DNA of 64,000 bases from assembly GCA_910586755.1 (NCBI GenBank), contig CAJUJM010000038.1, positions 1 through 64,000 on the forward strand, given 5' to 3'. Positions 41,127 to 49,757 of the stretch are shown piece after piece. Source of the DNA: an uncultured Lachnospiraceae bacterium. GTDB lineage: Bacteria > Bacillota > Clostridia > Lachnospirales > Lachnospiraceae. The position numbers and the translations under genes were made by a program. The notes under the pieces were generated by a model. That model did no database searches. It was not told the DNA's origin and worked only from the letters and a program-made list of their open reading frames with translations. Positions within the stretch are counted from its first letter, which is position 1. Each line of letters starts with the position of its first letter.

Positions 41127-42503
41127 CTACCGTACCCTTACGCCGGATTCATTAACATAATGCCCGTCCGGAGTGGTGGTATTCTTAAGCATTTCACCGT
41201 TTGTCCCCACATAGAACCATTGTCCCTGGCTGTTTTGAGCCCAGGTATTTTTCGCCAGAGAACCATCATTACCAAAATAATACCACACGCCCCCTACAAA
41301 CTGGCGCCAGCCGGTTGCCATATACTGGTTGGAATCAAACCAGTATTCCTTACCATTAATCGTCTGCCATTCATTGGCCGCCCGTGAACCGTTGGATTTT
41401 ATGTAATACCACCCGTAATTATCCTGCTGCCAGGTTCCGCTCTGAACTCCCGGGCCTGTGCTTACATTATTGACGCCGGGCCCCGTTGCATTTTGCGATA
41501 AACTAGTGGAAGTAAGACCTGCATTTGCCAAAGCAAAACCGTAATCCAGCAATGCTTTGGTATCGGCATAGTGGGTCTGGTTGCTTTTCATTACGACAGC
41601 AATAAGCCTGAGCCCGTTTCTCTCTGCACAGGTGGCCAGGGTATTTCCGGCCTTGGAAGTATATCCGGTCTTTCCCGCTACAATCCCCTGATAATATCTG
41701 GAGTCATTGGGAAAGAGCATCTTGTGGCCCATGGTAATGGTCCGGGCCGCCGCTTTTTTCGTGGCAGGAATCTGATAAGATAGAGTAGAAGCTGCCTTGG
41801 CCACGGTAGGATTGGCAAATGCCGCCCGTGCTATCAACGCCATATCTCTGGGAGTCGTATAATGCTGGGGATCATTAAGACCATTGGGATTTGCAAAATG
41901 GGTGTCCGTGCATCCCAGCTCCCTGGCCCTGCTGTTCATTTTGTCTGCAAATCCTGCCACACTTCCGGATATGTGCTCTGCCATTCCATTGGCCACCTCA
42001 TTGGCTGATTTCAGCATTAAAGCGTAAAGGCATTGCTCTACCGTCAGCTTGTCCCCTTCTGTCAGGCTTATTGTAACGGCTCCCGACTCCAGATTCGTGG
42101 TGGCTGTTCTGGAAAAGGTAACGGTATCTCCTAAGTTGCAATTTTCCACTGCCAGCAGCGCCGTCATCAATTTCGTAATACTGGCGGGATAAAAGCGGGT
42201 GCTTCCATTTTTCTCAAACAGAATCTCTCCGGTATTGGCATTTAACAGCACTGCCCCCTCAGCTGCTATAGCAGGCTTCTGCACCGTGACGCCTGCGGTA
42301 TTTCCGGTGGACGGTCCCGGCAGGGTCTGGCTGCCTCCCGGCCAGGTCTGGCCTCCCCCCGGTCCTGTCGTAGTATTGGTATTGTATACGCCGCTGGTCT
42401 GGCCCTCCGGGCCAGTAAAATTAATTACTTCTCCATAAACAACTGTGCTCCACATCATGGCGGCCGCCATTCCCAGGCATACAATACGTTTCCATATTCT
42501 CAT
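41127..42503 (-). CDS. Serine-type D-Ala-D-Ala carboxypeptidase with cell-wall-binding repeats
   Basis: A 458-residue secreted penicillin-binding protein of the DacA/DacF type, trimming the last D-Ala of peptidoglycan stem peptides. Signal peptide 1-24; Gly/Pro/Thr-rich linker 30-75; peptidase S11 domain with S108-I-T-K111, SxN motif SANEVANGM and KTG box AGKTGYTSKAGN. The C-terminal 100 residues are aromatic repeats (WQQDNYGWYYIKSNGS, INGKEYWFDSNQYMATGW, VWYYFGNDGSLAKNTW), like choline-binding/glucan-binding repeats that hold proteins on the cell wall. Monocistronic. Confidence 0.93.
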   Translation of the reverse strand: MRIWKRIVCLGMAAAMMWSTVVYGEVINFTGPEGQTSGVYNTNTTTGPGGGQTWPGGSQTLPGPSTGNTAGVTVQKPAIAAEGAVLLNANTGEILFEKNGSTRFYPASITKLMTALLAVENCNLGDTVTFSRTATTNLESGAVTISLTEGDKLTVEQCLYALMLKSANEVANGMAEHISGSVAGFADKMNSRARELGCTDTHFANPNGLNDPQHYTTPRDMALIARAAFANPTVAKAASTLSYQIPATKKAAARTITMGHKMLFPNDSRYYQGIVAGKTGYTSKAGNTLATCAERNGLRLIAVVMKSNQTHYADTKALLDYGFALANAGLTSTSLSQNATGPGVNNVSTGPGVQSGTWQQDNYGWYYIKSNGSRAANEWQTINGKEYWFDSNQYMATGWRQFVGGVWYYFGNDGSLAKNTWAQNSQGQWFYVGTNGEMLKNTTTPDGHYVNESGVRVR

Positions 42504-42664
42504 ATCAATTTATCTCCTAATCTGTAACTCTCGTTTTAGTACCCTAAGTGGCCAGGTGTTTGTTCTCACTAGACTCGTGAAAGACCTCGTCAAGTGTTCA
42601 CATTATACCACAGATTTTGTGGGGCAGGAACCTTAATTTCATGAGATTTTCTTACAACTTTCTG

Positions 42665-43369
42665 TCAAAAGGGCATGTCTTCTTCGTCAAGAAAGTCCAG
42701 GCCGTCTTCTTCATCCCAGCTCATAAAGTATTCCTCCAGCTCCTTTTCATACCGCTTAAGAGCCTGAGATATCTTTTTTTCCTGCTTTTTATCTCCTATT
42801 ACCTTATAATAGGTTTCTGCCGCCATATACATGATATCATTTTCTTCCCCACACACTGTGGAGTCTGTTATAAATTTCCGGATAATTTCCCCGGCTCCGT
42901 CCATTTCCCGAATACCGATTCTGGCATAGACAGTTGCTGTAGCGGCCAATATGTTGTCGGCTTCACTTCTATACCACTCTTCACAAAATTCATATGCCTC
43001 CTGAAATTTCCCCTGGTTTCCCAGCGCCGAAGCGATACGAAATTTAAAGTCTGAGGGCTGATCTTCTTTCCACTGAAAAAGTGTTAAAATTCTGTTGCAT
43101 GCCTCTATTAAAGCGTCATATTCTTCCCTCACATCCAACTCGTCCAGATAATCCTCCATCCACTCCGTAACATCATACCGGTAATCCAATTCATCCTCTA
43201 ATTCATAATACTCCTGTCCAAAGTCAGCCTTAATTTCCCGCTCTGCCTCCAGCGCATTTACAAATGCCCGGAAGGTTTCATTCCAAATTTTCAAATCGGA
43301 TGTCCCCGTTGCCATTCCTTTATAGCAGCAGGTATTGAGCCGCGAAAAATCTTTCCATAGTTTATTCAT
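42665..43369 (-). CDS. Acidic TPR-like protein of unknown function
   Basis: A 234-residue soluble, strongly acidic, helical protein. Helix pairs such as FRIASALGNQGKFQEAYEFC and ATATVYARIGIREMDGAG look like tetratricopeptide-type repeats. The C-terminus is very acidic (SWDEEDGLDFLDEEDMPF), which is reminiscent of SEC-C/TPR proteins but lacks the SEC-C cysteines. I do not recognise a specific family. No operon partner is close: the gap to the radical SAM gene is 154 bases. Confidence 0.65.
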   Translation of the reverse strand: MNKLWKDFSRLNTCCYKGMATGTSDLKIWNETFRAFVNALEAEREIKADFGQEYYELEDELDYRYDVTEWMEDYLDELDVREEYDALIEACNRILTLFQWKEDQPSDFKFRIASALGNQGKFQEAYEFCEEWYRSEADNILAATATVYARIGIREMDGAGEIIRKFITDSTVCGEENDIMYMAAETYYKVIGDKKQEKKISQALKRYEKELEEYFMSWDEEDGLDFLDEEDMPF

Positions 43370-43523
43370 AGTTACTCTCCTATTATCTTAAGATTATTTA
43401 CACTATCTAGCAGTATACCATGCTGTTTCTATAATTTCAATGGCTTTGAGAACATTTGTTTGTATCTTATGCAGCTGTTTTAGCAGAAAAAGAGACTACC
43501 TCCAGGTAGCCCCCTGCCTTCTT

Positions 43524-44642
43524 TTATCCCCTTCGGAGCATAGCTCCAATCTGCTCCATTCGGGGCAGAGCTGCTTTATAAAACATTTGGTAGGATTTGC
43601 AGAAATAGTTGTCCCCCATAACAGAGCCATCCCCCAGAGCCCGATGGCGGCGGCATCCGCCCCGGCAGACGTGAAAATAGGGACAGGCCCGGCACTTTTC
43701 TGTCCGGTCTAAGGAGGCCTTCACAAAGGCTTCTCCGGCCGGACACTGATCGATCTCTTCAAAGCTGTTTTCATTTAAATTGCCCAGCCGGAACTGATCC
43801 AGCACATAGAAATCGCAGGGATAGACGGATCCGTCTGCCTCCACCACATGCTGGACAGAGCAGACCCCTCTCTGTTCACAGGATTCCGGAGCATAGCCTG
43901 CCAAAATACCCACAGCGTTTTCAAACTGACGGATATAGGGCTGATTTCCATGCTGCAGATCCAGATACCACAAGTCAAACAGATCGATTAAAAATTGTCC
44001 GTAAGCTTCCGGAGTAAGAGAATAGTCCCTGGTTCCCGGAGTCTCTGTCAGCGGATCCAGACAGGCAATGTACTGCTGATAATGGAAGTTATTTTTCTTA
44101 TAAAACTCATAGATCCGGCGTATTTTTGCGGCGGTCTTGGCATTTACCACAGTCAGGATATTGTATTCCACCTTATGCTTTTCAAACAGCTCTATGGTTT
44201 TCATCACACCGGCAAAGCTTCCCTCTCCCAGCGGAGTGAGACGCTCTGAATCATGGGTAGCCTTAACCCCGTCCAGGGAAATCCCTGCCAGAAAATGGTG
44301 ACTGGCAAAAAATTTCGCCCACTCTTCCCCCAGATGGTATCCATTGGTTTGGATGGAGTAGGAAATCTGCAGATTCTTTTTATTATATTTCTCCACAAAC
44401 TCAATCAAATCCTGGTAGAAATCCAACCCTGCCAGAGTAGGCTCTCCTCCCTGGAAAGCAAATCCACAGCTCTTTTCTCCATATTCCAGAGATTTTTTCA
44501 CCAGATTCTCAAGGGTCTCCCGGCTCATCAGACCGTAGTTTTCCTGCTCCCGATTCTGGGTCACATCATAGTAAAAGCAATACCGGCACCGGAGATTGCA
44601 CATTCCGGAAGCAGGTTTGATCAGTAATTGTAACGGCGGCAT
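43524..44642 (-). CDS. Anaerobic sulfatase-maturase-like radical SAM/SPASM protein
   Basis: A 372-residue protein that in characterised relatives converts Cys or Ser of sulfatases to formylglycine. The radical SAM motif is C15-x3-C19-x2-C22, with FAFQGGEPTLAGLDFY next and SIQTNGYHL later. The SPASM region near the C-terminus has the C-rich pattern CSVQHVVEADGSVYPCDFY, CRACPYFHVCRGGCRRHR and FCKSYQMFY for two auxiliary clusters. No sulfatase gene is in the window, so its partner is elsewhere or the substrate differs. ATG 44642 has GGAGGGAG upstream. It converges with nothing and stands alone. Confidence 0.88.
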   Translation of the reverse strand: MPPLQLLIKPASGMCNLRCRYCFYYDVTQNREQENYGLMSRETLENLVKKSLEYGEKSCGFAFQGGEPTLAGLDFYQDLIEFVEKYNKKNLQISYSIQTNGYHLGEEWAKFFASHHFLAGISLDGVKATHDSERLTPLGEGSFAGVMKTIELFEKHKVEYNILTVVNAKTAAKIRRIYEFYKKNNFHYQQYIACLDPLTETPGTRDYSLTPEAYGQFLIDLFDLWYLDLQHGNQPYIRQFENAVGILAGYAPESCEQRGVCSVQHVVEADGSVYPCDFYVLDQFRLGNLNENSFEEIDQCPAGEAFVKASLDRTEKCRACPYFHVCRGGCRRHRALGDGSVMGDNYFCKSYQMFYKAALPRMEQIGAMLRRG

Positions 44643-44717
44643 GGTTGTCTTCTCCCTCCATCTGTGTCATACTTTTAATCTATTATCCACCAAAAGGATG
44701 ACTTCTGTCAATAGCAA

Positions 44718-44783
44718 AGGGGATGTTACAAAATGAAACCAGCAATCATGGAAACTGCCTTATTTCATTTTGTAACATCCCCT
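44718..44783. repeat. Hairpin repeat copy C
   Basis: A perfect 21-bp inverted repeat (44718-44738 with 44763-44783) surrounds a 24-base spacer. The arms read AGGGGATGTTACAAAATGA with two further A. The spacer (ATGGAAA then TGCCTTA) resembles that of copy D. It lies between the sugar permease stop and the radical SAM gene. Confidence 0.85.
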
Positions 44784-44833
44784 GTAGGATTACCAAATAT
44801 CTGGCAAAATGCGTCAGTGACATATTTGTCAGA

Positions 44834-45709
44834 TTAACCCTTTACTGCTCCAAGGGTGATTCCTTTTGTAAAGTATTTCTGGAAAACCAGGAATATGGTG
44901 ATAATGGGAAAGGCTGCAAGAGCGGAACCCGCCATCAAAAGACCGTAGTCCGTAGAGTTCTCCGCCTGCATGGTAGCGATACCAAGGGAGATGGTCAACT
45001 GGGAGTTACTGGTCAGCATAATCAGCTGCATGAAGTAATCGTTCCAGGAATTGATAAAGGTAAAGATCGCCAGGGCGCCGATACCCGGCTTAATCATAGG
45101 AAGAACAATATCCACAAAAGTGCGGATCTCTCCGGCCCCATCTACACAGGCTGCCTCCAGCATTTCTCCCGGCACGCCCTCGCTGAACTGTTTTAGCAGG
45201 AATACGCCGAAGGGCCACCCTACAATGGGGATAATGGTTGCCCACAAAGTATCGTAGAGCCCAATAGAAGACATCTCACGGATCAGCGGGATTAAAATAA
45301 CCTGTTTGGGAAGAGCCATAGCGCATACAATTAAAGAAAACAAAACCGTACGGCCGATAAAACGCTTCTTTGCCAAAGCATATCCGGCCAATGCTGCTGT
45401 TATACAGGTAATAACCATAGATGCCACAGACATAAATACTGTATTTATTAACCATCGGAATGCCGCAGGTATGGTAGGACCTGTCATTCCCAAAAATTCA
45501 AACAGCGGAGCCTTTCTCTTTTCCATCAGTCTGTTGTAGTTATCCATTACCCACTCAGAAGGCCACCAGATGGGAGTGACAGACATAATTTCTGCTTTTG
45601 TCTTAAAAGAGCCGGTAATAATCCAATACAATGGGAACGTAAACAGAATCGCAACCAGGGCAACCAGGATAAATGATGCGATATCATATGGAGATTTCTT
45701 TTTCGTCAT
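44834..45709 (-). CDS. CUT1 sugar ABC permease (MalG type)
   Basis: A 291-residue permease with six membrane helices and the EAA loop EAACVDGAGEIRTFVDIVLP in the second half. It pairs with the MalF-type permease just upstream. Given the N-acetylneuraminate lyase, epimerase and esterase nearby, sialic acid or an anhydro/acetylated derivative is the likely cargo (inferred). ATG 45709 follows GGAGGGATAG. No ATPase gene is present; CUT1 importers commonly share a remote MsmK/MsmX-type ATPase. Confidence 0.88.
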   Translation of the reverse strand: MTKKKSPYDIASFILVALVAILFTFPLYWIITGSFKTKAEIMSVTPIWWPSEWVMDNYNRLMEKRKAPLFEFLGMTGPTIPAAFRWLINTVFMSVASMVITCITAALAGYALAKKRFIGRTVLFSLIVCAMALPKQVILIPLIREMSSIGLYDTLWATIIPIVGWPFGVFLLKQFSEGVPGEMLEAACVDGAGEIRTFVDIVLPMIKPGIGALAIFTFINSWNDYFMQLIMLTSNSQLTISLGIATMQAENSTDYGLLMAGSALAAFPIITIFLVFQKYFTKGITLGAVKG

Positions 45710-45722
45710 AATCTATCCCTCC

Positions 45723-46625
45723 TTAATCTTTTTCCTGTCCCAGCTTAAACTGAACTGCTGACAGGAGAGCAATGATCAGTGCCAGAATAACGCCCATGGC
45801 GTTCCCGTAACCATAACGGTACAGCTTAAATGCGTTATAATATATATAGTACATAATAGTCATGGTAGAGTTGTTGGGACCACCGGAGGTCAACAGCTGA
45901 ATCAGGGCAAAGCACTGGAAGGAGTTGATGGTGGTAATAACCAGAATATACAGAGTGGTAGGCATCATCTGAGGCCATTTAATCTGCCAGAAAGTCTGGG
46001 AATGGGTAGCGCCGTCTACCTCAGCAGCCTCAACCAGGCTTTTGTCTACATTGTCCAAAGCAGACACGTACAACACGATAGGCTGTCCTACAGAGGTGGT
46101 AATCAGGATCAGGATGATACATCCCAGAGCAAAGCGCTCATCTCCCAGCCAGTTAATATTCTTATCAATAGCTCCTACTGCAGTTCCAACATAATTAAAT
46201 ATACCATAATAGTTATTAAACATCCACTTCCATACCATGGTAACCGCTACGGAACCAGTAACTACAGGAAGATAAAAAATACACCGGAATGCAGAGGTGG
46301 CAACCACATGCATTTTGCAAATACTGTTTGCCGTCCACAGCGAAAAGGCACAGGTAACCGGTACGGAAACCAGTACAATCACCAGGGTATTTTTTAATGC
46401 AATCCAGAATACATCGTCATGAAATAACTCCGAATAATTCTGAAAGCCGATAAAAATATCCTCCCGCCCCATGGTCGCGTCAAACAGGCTTGTAAATAAG
46501 CACATAAACATAGGATATGCCACAAAGCCGATAAAGAATACCAGGAACGGCAACAGGAACAGGTAAGAGGCAATGTTCTCTTTTATCATCAATTGATGAC
46601 CTTTTTTATTACTTAACCCAGCCAC
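45723..46625 (-). CDS. CUT1 sugar ABC permease (MalF type)
   Basis: A 300-residue permease with six helices. EAA loop: EAAEVDGATHSQTFWQIKWP. GTG 46625 is chosen as start because GGGGGAA lies directly upstream, and the longer frame runs into the promoter/terminator region. It is the first of the two permeases and lies 114 bases after the binding-protein gene, a usual gap for differential expression. Confidence 0.88.
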   Translation of the reverse strand: MAGLSNKKGHQLMIKENIASYLFLLPFLVFFIGFVAYPMFMCLFTSLFDATMGREDIFIGFQNYSELFHDDVFWIALKNTLVIVLVSVPVTCAFSLWTANSICKMHVVATSAFRCIFYLPVVTGSVAVTMVWKWMFNNYYGIFNYVGTAVGAIDKNINWLGDERFALGCIILILITTSVGQPIVLYVSALDNVDKSLVEAAEVDGATHSQTFWQIKWPQMMPTTLYILVITTINSFQCFALIQLLTSGGPNNSTMTIMYYIYYNAFKLYRYGYGNAMGVILALIIALLSAVQFKLGQEKD

Positions 46626-46739
46626 AATATTCCCCCTTTCAGATTTAAAAAAACTGCTCCTTCCCTGCCAAGCTTTTAAGCAAATTGAAGAAAGGAGCAG
46701 CATTTTGTCACTTAGTCTGCTGTCAAGTCTGTCACCGGA

Positions 46740-48080
46740 TTAATTTGCGGCTGCAGCGTTAGCATTGGTGACAAAAGTCTCAACACTGGCTACAACATCT
46801 TCTCCGGCTCCAACCTTCTGAAGCATGTTCCACCACTCGGTACGGGCAGTTGCCCAGCCGTTTACTACCTGATAGTAGTCGCCCATATACTGCATGAACT
46901 GGCCATATTCGGTCTTCATCTCATCACCTGCATACATATCTGCTAAGGAATTGCGTACAGACCAGTAGGTAGAAGCCTCAACGGATGCTTTTGTGTTCTC
47001 ATCGCATACCCACTTAATAAAGGTCTTAGCTGCGTCAACCTTAGCAGCATCACCATTATCAAAGACGCCAAAGCCCCAGATACCGCCGCAAAGCTGCGGA
47101 TCTTTGTCAGACGGGAATGCCATGGGGAATACATCAAAGCCAAGAATCTCAGCGTTGTTGGTTTCCTGAGCAATGTTCCAGCAGAATGCCATCTGGAGAA
47201 CGCCCTGAACAAACAGGTTGATTTCATCGCCGCCCTGAATAGCCGGGTCAAAGTTAATTCCGTCCTGAGCCACTAAGGTTTCCAGAGCCTTAATATTCTC
47301 AGCAGAATTAGCAGTATACTCGGTGTGATCAGCATTGGTAAAGGTTCCGCTGTACATATTGTTAATCAGGGCGCGGGTACCCTGGTCTCCGCCCTGGCCG
47401 CCGCAGAATACTGCGCCAACATTGGTATAGCCTGCGTCATACAGGGTCTGAACAGCCTTTAAGAAGTTTTCAGTAGTCCAGGTGTGGGTCGCCTCGTCCA
47501 CATACTGCCATGCGCCGGTCTCCTCAAATACGTCCCGGTTGATTGCCATGGTGTGAGCGGTCATACATAAGGGATACTCATAGTAAACGCCGTCAGCGTT
47601 GCGGCAGGCCGCCTCTACAGAGGCATTCGTGTCTGCCTTTACTTCATCGGTCCAAAGATCGGTAAGGTCTACCATAACGCCCTTTGCGCCCCAGTTTGCC
47701 ACCAGACGCTCCGGTCCTTCCATAACAATATCAGGAGCGGCATTTCCTTCAATGGCAGTATTTACCTTGTCATCGCCGTCTGCATAGGTTAAGTATTCCA
47801 CCTTAACAGTAATTTCCGGATGAGCAGCGTTAAAATCTGCGATAAGTGCGTCAACAGTTGCCTGATCACCCCATTTTCCAATCGGATAGGTCCACAGAGA
47901 AATCTCTGCTGCTTCTCCTGCCGGAGCGGCTTCAGTGGCTGCTGCTTCTGTTGCTGCCTCGGTAGCTGCAGGCGCCGCCGCCTCAGTGGCTGCCGCAGTA
48001 GTCTCTGCAGGTTTGCTGCCGCAGGCTACCATAGAAAGCGCCATTGCAGCAGACAAGCATAAAGCAAGAATTTTTTTCAT
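46740..48080 (-). CDS. CUT1 substrate-binding lipoprotein (probable sialic-acid importer SatA-like)
   Basis: A 446-residue extracytoplasmic binding protein. The signal peptide MKKILALCLSAAMALSMVAC ends in the lipobox Cys20. An Ala/Glu/Thr repeat linker (about 24-50) leads to a family-1 solute-binding fold (ISLWTYPIGKWGDQATVDAL, DFNAAHPEITVKVEYL, APDIVMEGPERLVANWG). ATG 48080 has GGGGAAA before it. It has a near-consensus SigA promoter (48177-48149) and is the head of the importer operon. Cargo is inferred from the adjoining nan genes on the other side of the divergent promoter. Confidence 0.87.
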   Translation of the reverse strand: MKKILALCLSAAMALSMVACGSKPAETTAAATEAAAPAATEAATEAAATEAAPAGEAAEISLWTYPIGKWGDQATVDALIADFNAAHPEITVKVEYLTYADGDDKVNTAIEGNAAPDIVMEGPERLVANWGAKGVMVDLTDLWTDEVKADTNASVEAACRNADGVYYEYPLCMTAHTMAINRDVFEETGAWQYVDEATHTWTTENFLKAVQTLYDAGYTNVGAVFCGGQGGDQGTRALINNMYSGTFTNADHTEYTANSAENIKALETLVAQDGINFDPAIQGGDEINLFVQGVLQMAFCWNIAQETNNAEILGFDVFPMAFPSDKDPQLCGGIWGFGVFDNGDAAKVDAAKTFIKWVCDENTKASVEASTYWSVRNSLADMYAGDEMKTEYGQFMQYMGDYYQVVNGWATARTEWWNMLQKVGAGEDVVASVETFVTNANAAAAN

Positions 48081-48148
48081 AAAGCATTTCCCCTTTTCAT
48101 ATAATATTTTGCACAACTTTGACCAATATATCGCGGCCTTGTCTATAT

Positions 48149-48177
48149 ATTCTACACAATTTTTCTCGACTTGTCAA
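48149..48177 (-). promoter_or_regulatory. SigA promoter of the importer operon
   Basis: On the minus strand TTGACA (48177-48172), 17 bases, TAGAAT (48154-48149), about 70 bases before the binding-protein start. Confidence 0.8.
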
Positions 48178-48212
48178 TATGAATATATATAAATTTCCAC
48201 AAATTTACAAAC

Positions 48213-48241
48213 TTGACCATTTTCCATAATAATGCTATTCT
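48213..48241 (+). promoter_or_regulatory. SigA promoter of the GDSL esterase gene
   Basis: TTGACC (48213-48218), 17 bases, TATTCT (48236-48241), divergent from the importer promoter 36 bases away. The close back-to-back arrangement invites shared control. Confidence 0.7.
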
Positions 48242-48278
48242 TAAAGTAATAAAAATATATCTCAAGGAGGGGTTTTGT

Positions 48279-48941
48279 ATGAAAAAGCACATTCTATGTC
48301 TGGGAGATTCCAATACCCACGGCTACTGTGCCGATCCGGCTGACTGCGCGGACGGCGGTATCCGCTATAACGAAGAAGAGCGATGGACCAAGCTGCTTGG
48401 AGAAAAACTGGGAGAAGATTATCTGGTAATCGAAGAAGGGCTTTCCGGCAGAACTACCGCTTTTTCTGATCCCCTATATGAAGGACTTTCGGCTGTGGAC
48501 TATATCAGCCCATGTCTGAAAAGTCACGAGGCTATTGATCTGCTAATCATTATGCTGGGCACCAATGACACCAAAGATCGCTTTTCTGCCAGCGCCCCGT
48601 GTATTGGGCTGGGAATGAGCCGTCTTGTAAAAAAAGCGATGGCAACCGACTGTTGGGGCGGCAAAGCCCCTAATATTCTGGTCATTGCACCGCCGCCCAT
48701 TGGTGAAGGGATGCTTACCAGCCCTGTGGCCGGCACCATGGGAACAGGCTGTGTAGAAAAGTCCAGGGCCCTTGCCAGGGAATATGAGGCTGTATGCCAG
48801 CTGTTAAATGTTCACTTTCTGGACGCAGGCGCTTTAAATTGCCAGTTTAATCAAATCGACTTTATGCACCTGACCAAAAAAGGCCACTCTGTCCTGGCAG
48901 AAGCTTTAAGCACCCTTGTGCCGTCTCTCACAGCCTTATAA
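48279..48941 (+). CDS. SGNH/GDSL-family esterase (possible sialate O-acetylesterase)
   Basis: A 220-residue cytoplasmic hydrolase. Block I GDSN has the nucleophile Ser11; block III is GTND; block V is DFMHLTKKGH with catalytic Asp and His. Start ATG 48279 is preferred (AAGGAGGGG upstream). The protein lacks a signal peptide, so it acts on an imported compound. Being divergent from a sugar importer and near N-acetylneuraminate lyase, removal of O-acetyl groups from sialic acids is plausible (inferred). The stop overlaps the end of the convergent DUF624 gene by six bases. Confidence 0.85.
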   Translation: MKKHILCLGDSNTHGYCADPADCADGGIRYNEEERWTKLLGEKLGEDYLVIEEGLSGRTTAFSDPLYEGLSAVDYISPCLKSHEAIDLLIIMLGTNDTKDRFSASAPCIGLGMSRLVKKAMATDCWGGKAPNILVIAPPPIGEGMLTSPVAGTMGTGCVEKSRALAREYEAVCQLLNVHFLDAGALNCQFNQIDFMHLTKKGHSVLAEALSTLVPSLTAL

Positions 48942-49607
48942 TTCTTCCCCTTTCATGTGAGAATCCTGCTCTTCTTCCGGCTCCGGAGGAACCTCTTTTT
49001 CTGGCATATAGGGCGCAAATACCGGCTCGATAAACACGCTGGCAATGAGAGCGGACAGGCAGGGCATAAAAATTATTGGCCACCAAAGCCACAGGCAGAG
49101 CCAGATGGTCACTACGCTTAAAAGGCTTAAAATCACTGTCTTTGGCAGGTGGATCATGCATAAAAGCACACCATTTTTGAATAATCCGGCCAATCCGGTT
49201 TCAAATCGGGACAACAGCGGAAAGAGAAACGTGATGATACCCAGAAGTAACAGAAGGATTACAAAATATCCCCACAAAAGCATATATCCCATATCGCTGC
49301 TTCCGGAAAGGGCGGCAATCCGGTTCCAGACAGTATATCCCAGCCAGCCTGTAACCAGGCAGATGATTCCGGCAGGAATTCCTGTCTTCAGATTCTTTCG
49401 GAAAGATCGGAAAAAACGGCGGTAAACTACTTCTTCCTTATACCGGAATGTATGTACAGCAGTATCATAAAGAGCGGCGGTAGCCGGACCCAGGGGAATT
49501 AAAAAGACGCTGAAAAACAACCATAAAAGGCTTAAAAACAAGCAGTCCGTAATCCAGCTCATGGTAATCATCAGACCATTTTCAGGATTAAATAGTTTAC
49601 TAAACAT
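48936..49607 (-). CDS. YesL/DUF624-family membrane protein
   Basis: A 223-residue protein with about five membrane helices, starting with the DUF624 hallmark (an N-terminal helix, then FLIPLGPATAALY) and FRYKEEVVYRRFFRSFRKNL. The C-terminal tail is acidic and cytoplasmic. DUF624 genes are typical companions of CUT1 sugar importers in Firmicutes, but their function is not established. It is convergent with the GDSL gene and divergent from the epimerase gene. Confidence 0.85.
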   Translation of the reverse strand: MFSKLFNPENGLMITMSWITDCLFLSLLWLFFSVFLIPLGPATAALYDTAVHTFRYKEEVVYRRFFRSFRKNLKTGIPAGIICLVTGWLGYTVWNRIAALSGSSDMGYMLLWGYFVILLLLLGIITFLFPLLSRFETGLAGLFKNGVLLCMIHLPKTVILSLLSVVTIWLCLWLWWPIIFMPCLSALIASVFIEPVFAPYMPEKEVPPEPEEEQDSHMKGEEL

Positions 49608-49695
49608 AAAAAGGCCCTCTTTCTAAGGTTTCTGTATTCAAAAATTGTATCATGCTTTCTAATATCTGACAACTGCAAAAATCTTCAATTTTCAG

Positions 49696-49724
49696 TTGAA
49701 AAATTTTCACTGGAATGATACAGT
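49696..49724 (+). promoter_or_regulatory. Promoter of the epimerase-lyase operon with overlapping palindrome
   Basis: TTGAAA (49696-49701), 17 bases, TACAGT (49719-49724). The -35 is part of TTTTCA-gt-TGAAAA, a possible operator. Confidence 0.5.
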
Positions 49725-49757
49725 AATGCTATGAAAATTTAATAGGGAGGGTTTGCT

